A DNA stretch of 38,423 nt from Mesorhizobium sp. WSM3626 (GTDB lineage: Bacteria; Pseudomonadota; Alphaproteobacteria; Rhizobiales; Rhizobiaceae). The DNA is taken from NCBI RefSeq assembly GCF_000513935.1, contig NZ_AZUY01000003.1, positions 231,467 through 269,889 of the forward strand, in the 5' to 3' direction. Position numbers and translations under genes: made by a program. The number at the start of each line of letters is the position of its first letter. The stretch's first letter is position 1. This document shows, piece after piece, positions 35,335 to 38,423 of the stretch. Below the pieces are notes generated by a model, which had not been told where the DNA came from, made no database searches, and was given only the letters and a program-made list of their open reading frames with translations.

Positions 35335-36333
35335 ATGAACCTTACTGTCGTCGACATGCATACGGGCGGCGAGCCTCTCCGGATCGTCACGGGCGGCTAT
35401 CCCAGTATTCCCAAGGGCACCATCCTGGAGAAGCGCGCCTATGTGCGCGACCATCTCGATCATTTGCGCAAACTGCTGATCTTCGAACCGCGCGGCCATT
35501 ACGACATGTATGGCGCCCTGCTGGTCGAGACCGATTTGCCCGGTGCCGACCTGGCCGTGCTGTTCATGCACAATGAGGGTTATTCGACCATGTGCGGCCA
35601 CGCCATCGTCGCGCTCGGCCGTTATGCGATCGATCAAGGGCTGGTGGCCAAGCAGGAGCCGTTCACCACCGTGAACATCGAGGCGCCGTGCGGCCTGGTC
35701 GTCGCCTCGGTCGCGGTCAGCGACGGCAAGGCCGGTTCGGTGTCGTTCGAGAGCGTGCCGGCCTTTCTGTTTGCTGGCGACCAACAGATCGAGCTGACGG
35801 AATATGGCAAGATCGGTTTCGATGTCGCCTATGGCGGCGCCTTTTACGCGCTGGCCGACTGTCATCAATTCGGCTTGGAGTTCGGCCGCGACCGCGTGCG
35901 CGATTTCGTCGACGCGGCAACCGCGCTGACGAACCGGCTCAAGGCCGAGTTTCCGCTATCGCATCCCGATCATGATGACCTCGCCTTCCTCTACGGCACC
36001 ATCCTGACCGACGGAAAGGACGTCTTTTCCGGGGAAGTCACCAGGAATGTCTGCGTCTTCGCCGAGGCGGAGGTCGACCGCTCGCCGACCGGTTCCGGCG
36101 TCACCGCCCGGCTGGCGGCCATGCATGCCAGGGGCGAGATCGCCATCGGGCAGAAGCGCATTTTCGAGAGCATCGCCGGCTCGCGCTTTTCCGGGGTGGT
36201 GGCGCGAACGGCGAAGGCCGGCCCGCACGAAGCGATTGTCGCCCGCGTCGGCGGCCGTGCCTATTATTCCGGACGAGCCGAATTCATTGTCGAACCGGAC
36301 GACGAGCTGGGGCGCGGCTTTCTCCTGCGCTGA
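35335..36333 (+). CDS. Trans-3-hydroxy-L-proline dehydratase (proline racemase family)
   Basis: Cytosolic enzyme of 332 residues in the proline racemase superfamily. True racemases and 4-hydroxyproline epimerases use two cysteines. Here the first is present, C87 in YSTMCGHA, but the second position is T252 in DRSPTGSGVTAR. The Cys-Thr pair is the known signature of trans-3-hydroxy-L-proline dehydratase, which makes delta-1-pyrroline-2-carboxylate, on the way to proline. Other family stretches are VVDMHTGGEPLRIV at the start and GRAYYSGRAEFIVEPDDELG at the end. The gene follows the PEP-mutase-like gene by 14 bases. The other step, a pyrroline-2-carboxylate reductase, is not visible in the window. 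Confidence 0.9.
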   Translation: MNLTVVDMHTGGEPLRIVTGGYPSIPKGTILEKRAYVRDHLDHLRKLLIFEPRGHYDMYGALLVETDLPGADLAVLFMHNEGYSTMCGHAIVALGRYAIDQGLVAKQEPFTTVNIEAPCGLVVASVAVSDGKAGSVSFESVPAFLFAGDQQIELTEYGKIGFDVAYGGAFYALADCHQFGLEFGRDRVRDFVDAATALTNRLKAEFPLSHPDHDDLAFLYGTILTDGKDVFSGEVTRNVCVFAEAEVDRSPTGSGVTARLAAMHARGEIAIGQKRIFESIAGSRFSGVVARTAKAGPHEAIVARVGGRAYYSGRAEFIVEPDDELGRGFLLR

Positions 36334-36337
36334 AGGC

Positions 36338-37048
36338 TCAACCGCGTGCGGGACGGGCCGCTTCCCGTGCCGAGACCGCCTTGTGCAGATGTACCATCAT
36401 GGCGGCGGCGAAGAGCGGCGTCAGCAGGTTGAGCAGCGGCACGGCGAGGAAGGCCGCGATAACCAGCCCGGAGAGAAACACCGTGCCGGCATAGTGCCGG
36501 CGCAGGGCCCTCGCATCTTCCTCGGGGCGAAAGCGCATGGCGGCGAATTCGAAGAATTCGCGTCCGAGCAGGTAGCCGTTGACGATGAAGAAGGCGGCGA
36601 TGTTGATGCCCGGCACCAGCAGAAGCAGCAAGGCGACGATGTTGCCCAGGATGACGACGCCAAAGAATTTTATTGCCAGCACCAGCGATCGCAATGCCGG
36701 CATGGCGCGTCCGGCCGGGTCGCCGGGGTAGTCGGTGCGCTCGACCACTTCGGCGACATCGTCGAGGAACAGGCCGGCGATGACGGCCGTGACCGGCGCG
36801 ACCAGCAGCGCCATGCCGAAGGCCAACGCGATCGCGGCGATTAGTCCGCCCAGCCAACCGGCCCAGGACGGTATACCGGGCAACAATGTCTGGAGCCACG
36901 GCAGGACCAGCCATTCGACAAGGCTGGTCAGGCCGAACCACAGGGCGACCAGCGCCAAAAGGGTCAGGCCAAGCGTCTTGATGAACACGGAGCGAAACGG
37001 AGGCGAGAGCAACTCCAGGGCCGCGGTGCGGGCAGCGTCGAAAATCAC
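36338..37048 (-). CDS. CysZ/EI24-family membrane protein
   Basis: Integral membrane protein of 236 residues with four clear hydrophobic regions (about residues 25-50, 65-95, 128-152 and 190-215). The LLVPGINIAAFFIVNGYLLG stretch and the following GREFFEFAAMRF are characteristic of the EI24/CysZ family. CysZ supplies sulfate for cysteine synthesis in some bacteria. No sulfate-assimilation gene lies nearby, so I keep the family name only. The start is a GTG at 37048, and no nearby in-frame ATG is available. It is convergent with the dehydratase gene, with only four bases between them. Confidence 0.82.
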   Translation of the reverse strand: MIFDAARTAALELLSPPFRSVFIKTLGLTLLALVALWFGLTSLVEWLVLPWLQTLLPGIPSWAGWLGGLIAAIALAFGMALLVAPVTAVIAGLFLDDVAEVVERTDYPGDPAGRAMPALRSLVLAIKFFGVVILGNIVALLLLLVPGINIAAFFIVNGYLLGREFFEFAAMRFRPEEDARALRRHYAGTVFLSGLVIAAFLAVPLLNLLTPLFAAAMMVHLHKAVSAREAARPARG

Positions 37049-37167
37049 CGTGCTTCACCCCAAGGTCAGCGGACACAGCCACAAGGCAGGACGTTCCCGA
37101 GATAGGCAGTGCGGCCCGCGAGCACAAGCGCGGGCCGTTGCCAGCCTCGCACTCACCCGAAATCTGC

Positions 37168-38070
37168 CTATCGGGCGGAGGCCGGCTTGCGGGCCGGTAT
37201 GGTCATGGCCGCCACGCCGACAACGACGAAACCCATGCCGAGCCAAGCCGTGGGACCAAGGCTTTCACCGAGGAACACGGCACCAATGCCGACACCGATC
37301 GGCACGCGCAGATAGGCCTGAGACGTCGTGCCCACCGACCCCAGCGTGTGGATCAGACGGAAATAGATAACGAAAGCCAGTGCCGTCGAAAACACGGACA
37401 GGCCGAGCAAAGCGAGGATGGAAGCCGCCGAAGGCGCCAGCATCCACGGCTGGTCGACCGCCAGGCTGAGCGGCACCAGCATGACGGCGCCGCACAGCAT
37501 CGAACCAGCGGCGGGAAGCATCGGATCGAGGCCCCTGAAGCCGCGGCCGAAGATCGCGGCGCCCGCATAGCACACCGTTGCCGCGACGATGGCTAGCTGT
37601 GCCCAGAGCTGGTGGCCGATGCCGCCAAGCGCCTGCGTGCCGACGATCAGGCAGATGCCGGCAATGCCGGCGCCGACGCCGACCAGCTTGCGTGCCGTCA
37701 CCGGCTCATGGCGGGTGATGAGCGCCGTCAGCAGGAAGGTGAAGATCGGCGAGGTGGCGTTGAGGATGGTGGCAAAGCCGGCGTCGACCGAACGCTCGGC
37801 GGCGGCGATCAGCGTGAACGGGACGACGCTGTTGAGGCAGGCCTGGAAGGCGAAGCGGCGCCAGCTTGCCGCGTCGCCCGGCATGGCAAGCCCGCGCCAG
37901 CGGACGACGGCGAACAGGATGGCGCCGGCGATCAGGGTGCGTGCCGCAATGAAGGTGATGGGCGGGATGGTCTCGACGCCGATCTTGATGAAAGTGTAGG
38001 ACGCGCCCCACAGCACCGCCAGCACGCCGAGCAACACCAGGTCGGTGGTCGTATCGCTCTTTGCTGACAT
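37168..38070 (-). CDS. EamA/DMT-family transporter (second copy)
   Basis: Membrane protein of 300 residues with ten predicted helices in two EamA repeats. The first begins LVLLGVLAVLWGASYTFIKI near residue 11. The second begins near residue 152 with the GHQLWAQLAIVAATVCYAGA segment. The C-terminus is short and basic (PARKPASAR). I chose the ATG at 38070, which gives MSAKSDTTTDLVLLG. An upstream extension of about 50 residues is not membrane-like. It is not closely similar to the EamA protein at 17432. It is divergent from the PfkB-family gene. The cargo is unknown; related proteins export amino acids or purine-like metabolites. Confidence 0.87.
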   Translation of the reverse strand: MSAKSDTTTDLVLLGVLAVLWGASYTFIKIGVETIPPITFIAARTLIAGAILFAVVRWRGLAMPGDAASWRRFAFQACLNSVVPFTLIAAAERSVDAGFATILNATSPIFTFLLTALITRHEPVTARKLVGVGAGIAGICLIVGTQALGGIGHQLWAQLAIVAATVCYAGAAIFGRGFRGLDPMLPAAGSMLCGAVMLVPLSLAVDQPWMLAPSAASILALLGLSVFSTALAFVIYFRLIHTLGSVGTTSQAYLRVPIGVGIGAVFLGESLGPTAWLGMGFVVVGVAAMTIPARKPASAR

Positions 38071-38346
38071 GGGCTTGCCGCCTTCGGATCGGGATCGAAC
38101 AAGCCCTTTTAGGCAACGCCACGGCGAAATGCTTCGGCCACGATCGAATTGTCGTAACGCCTGGGTACAACGAAAACCAACTGCAGAACTGTCTTGCAGG
38201 CGCGCAGTCGCGGGCTTCTTCGGCAAAGGACGGGCCTCGCCGCCACGCCGGCAACGACAGAAAATCGGTTGCCAGTTTTCAGGGTCATGCTGTAGACCCG
38301 CGCGGGCATGGCAAGAAGCCGGCTCGGGTTTTTGGCGGAGACATTG

Positions 38347-38423
38347 ATGCCGGATTATGACGTGCTTTGCATCGGCAATGCGATTGTCGACATCATCGCC
38401 CAGTGCGAGGAGGACTTCCTCGA
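38347..38423 (+). CDS. PfkB-family (adenosine-kinase-like) sugar kinase, 5' end only
   Basis: Only the first 25 codons lie in the window, and the gene runs off the end. They read MPDYDVLCIGNAIVDIIAQC then EEDFL. The D-V-x-x-I-G-N-A-x-V-D pattern is the N-terminal strand of PfkB/ribokinase-family kinases, especially the adenosine-kinase-like group common next to housekeeping genes in rhizobia. A GGAG site lies six bases before the ATG. The 276-base gap to the divergent EamA gene holds no gene that I can support. Confidence 0.8.
   Translation, partial: MPDYDVLCIGNAIVDIIAQCEEDFL

Noticed and set aside
38071..38346. A CATGTCG-type repeat near 38283-38315 (CATGCTGTAGACC)
   Set aside because: Only a short resemblance to the 17328 element is present and no second arm pairs with it.

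Overview
The window looks like a chromosomal stretch from a Mesorhizobium-type alphaproteobacterium (Rhizobiales). The support is the high GC content with strong third-position bias, a rhizobial-type phospholipid N-methyltransferase (PmtA), a haloalkane dehalogenase closely resembling the subfamily II enzymes of rhizobia, and several families of palindromic intergenic repeats of the kind known from Rhizobiaceae and Phyllobacteriaceae. I see no phage, transposase, plasmid or CRISPR signature. Genus assignment is inference, since no rRNA or other marker gene is present.

Layout. 1-7400: a small protein of unknown function, then a minus-strand polyamine (putrescine-type) block in the order LysR regulator, periplasmic binding protein, ATPase, two permeases, aminobutyraldehyde dehydrogenase. 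This is the E. coli ydcSTUV-patD arrangement, with a LysR gene where E. coli has a MocR-type gene. 7460-11010: a DedA protein and PmtA in an overlapping pair, then a divergent two-component system whose histidine kinase is frameshifted exactly in the phosphoacceptor histidine codon. 11130-19720: a DeoR-type repressor facing a choline-kinase-like gene that is translationally coupled to a dimethylglycine/sarcosine-dehydrogenase-like flavoprotein, followed by a methyltransferase, a second choline-kinase-like gene, an EamA transporter and a cytosine-deaminase-like amidohydrolase. The promoter side of this block carries a repeated operator-like motif and a leader with an intrinsic terminator before the first gene. 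19870-26000: an ABC exporter, ilvD, a PhnB-type VOC protein and prfC. 26060-30150: a TetR-haloalkane dehalogenase pair with a probable leaderless, operator-controlled promoter, a FAD oxidoreductase with a damaged 3' end, and an atypical amidase. 30470-38423: a class II glutamine amidotransferase, a DUF6356-like small protein, an Lrp regulator, dut, a HAD phosphatase, an exported protein of unknown function, a PEP mutase/isocitrate lyase superfamily enzyme, a trans-3-hydroxy-L-proline dehydratase, a CysZ/EI24-like membrane protein, a second EamA transporter and the start of a PfkB-family (adenosine-kinase-like) gene.

How it works together. Most of the window is nutrient scavenging: polyamine uptake and oxidation, probable catabolism of N-methylated amines or amino alcohols, pyrimidine-like ring deamination, hydroxyproline catabolism and dehalogenation. 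These functions are mixed with housekeeping genes (ilvD, prfC, dut). The most unusual parts are the kinase/flavoprotein cluster with its attenuator-like leader, the leaderless tetR promoter, and two genes broken at functionally telling positions. The intergenic gaps are populated by at least five kinds of palindromic repeat, which sit at every non-overlapping junction of the polyamine operon.
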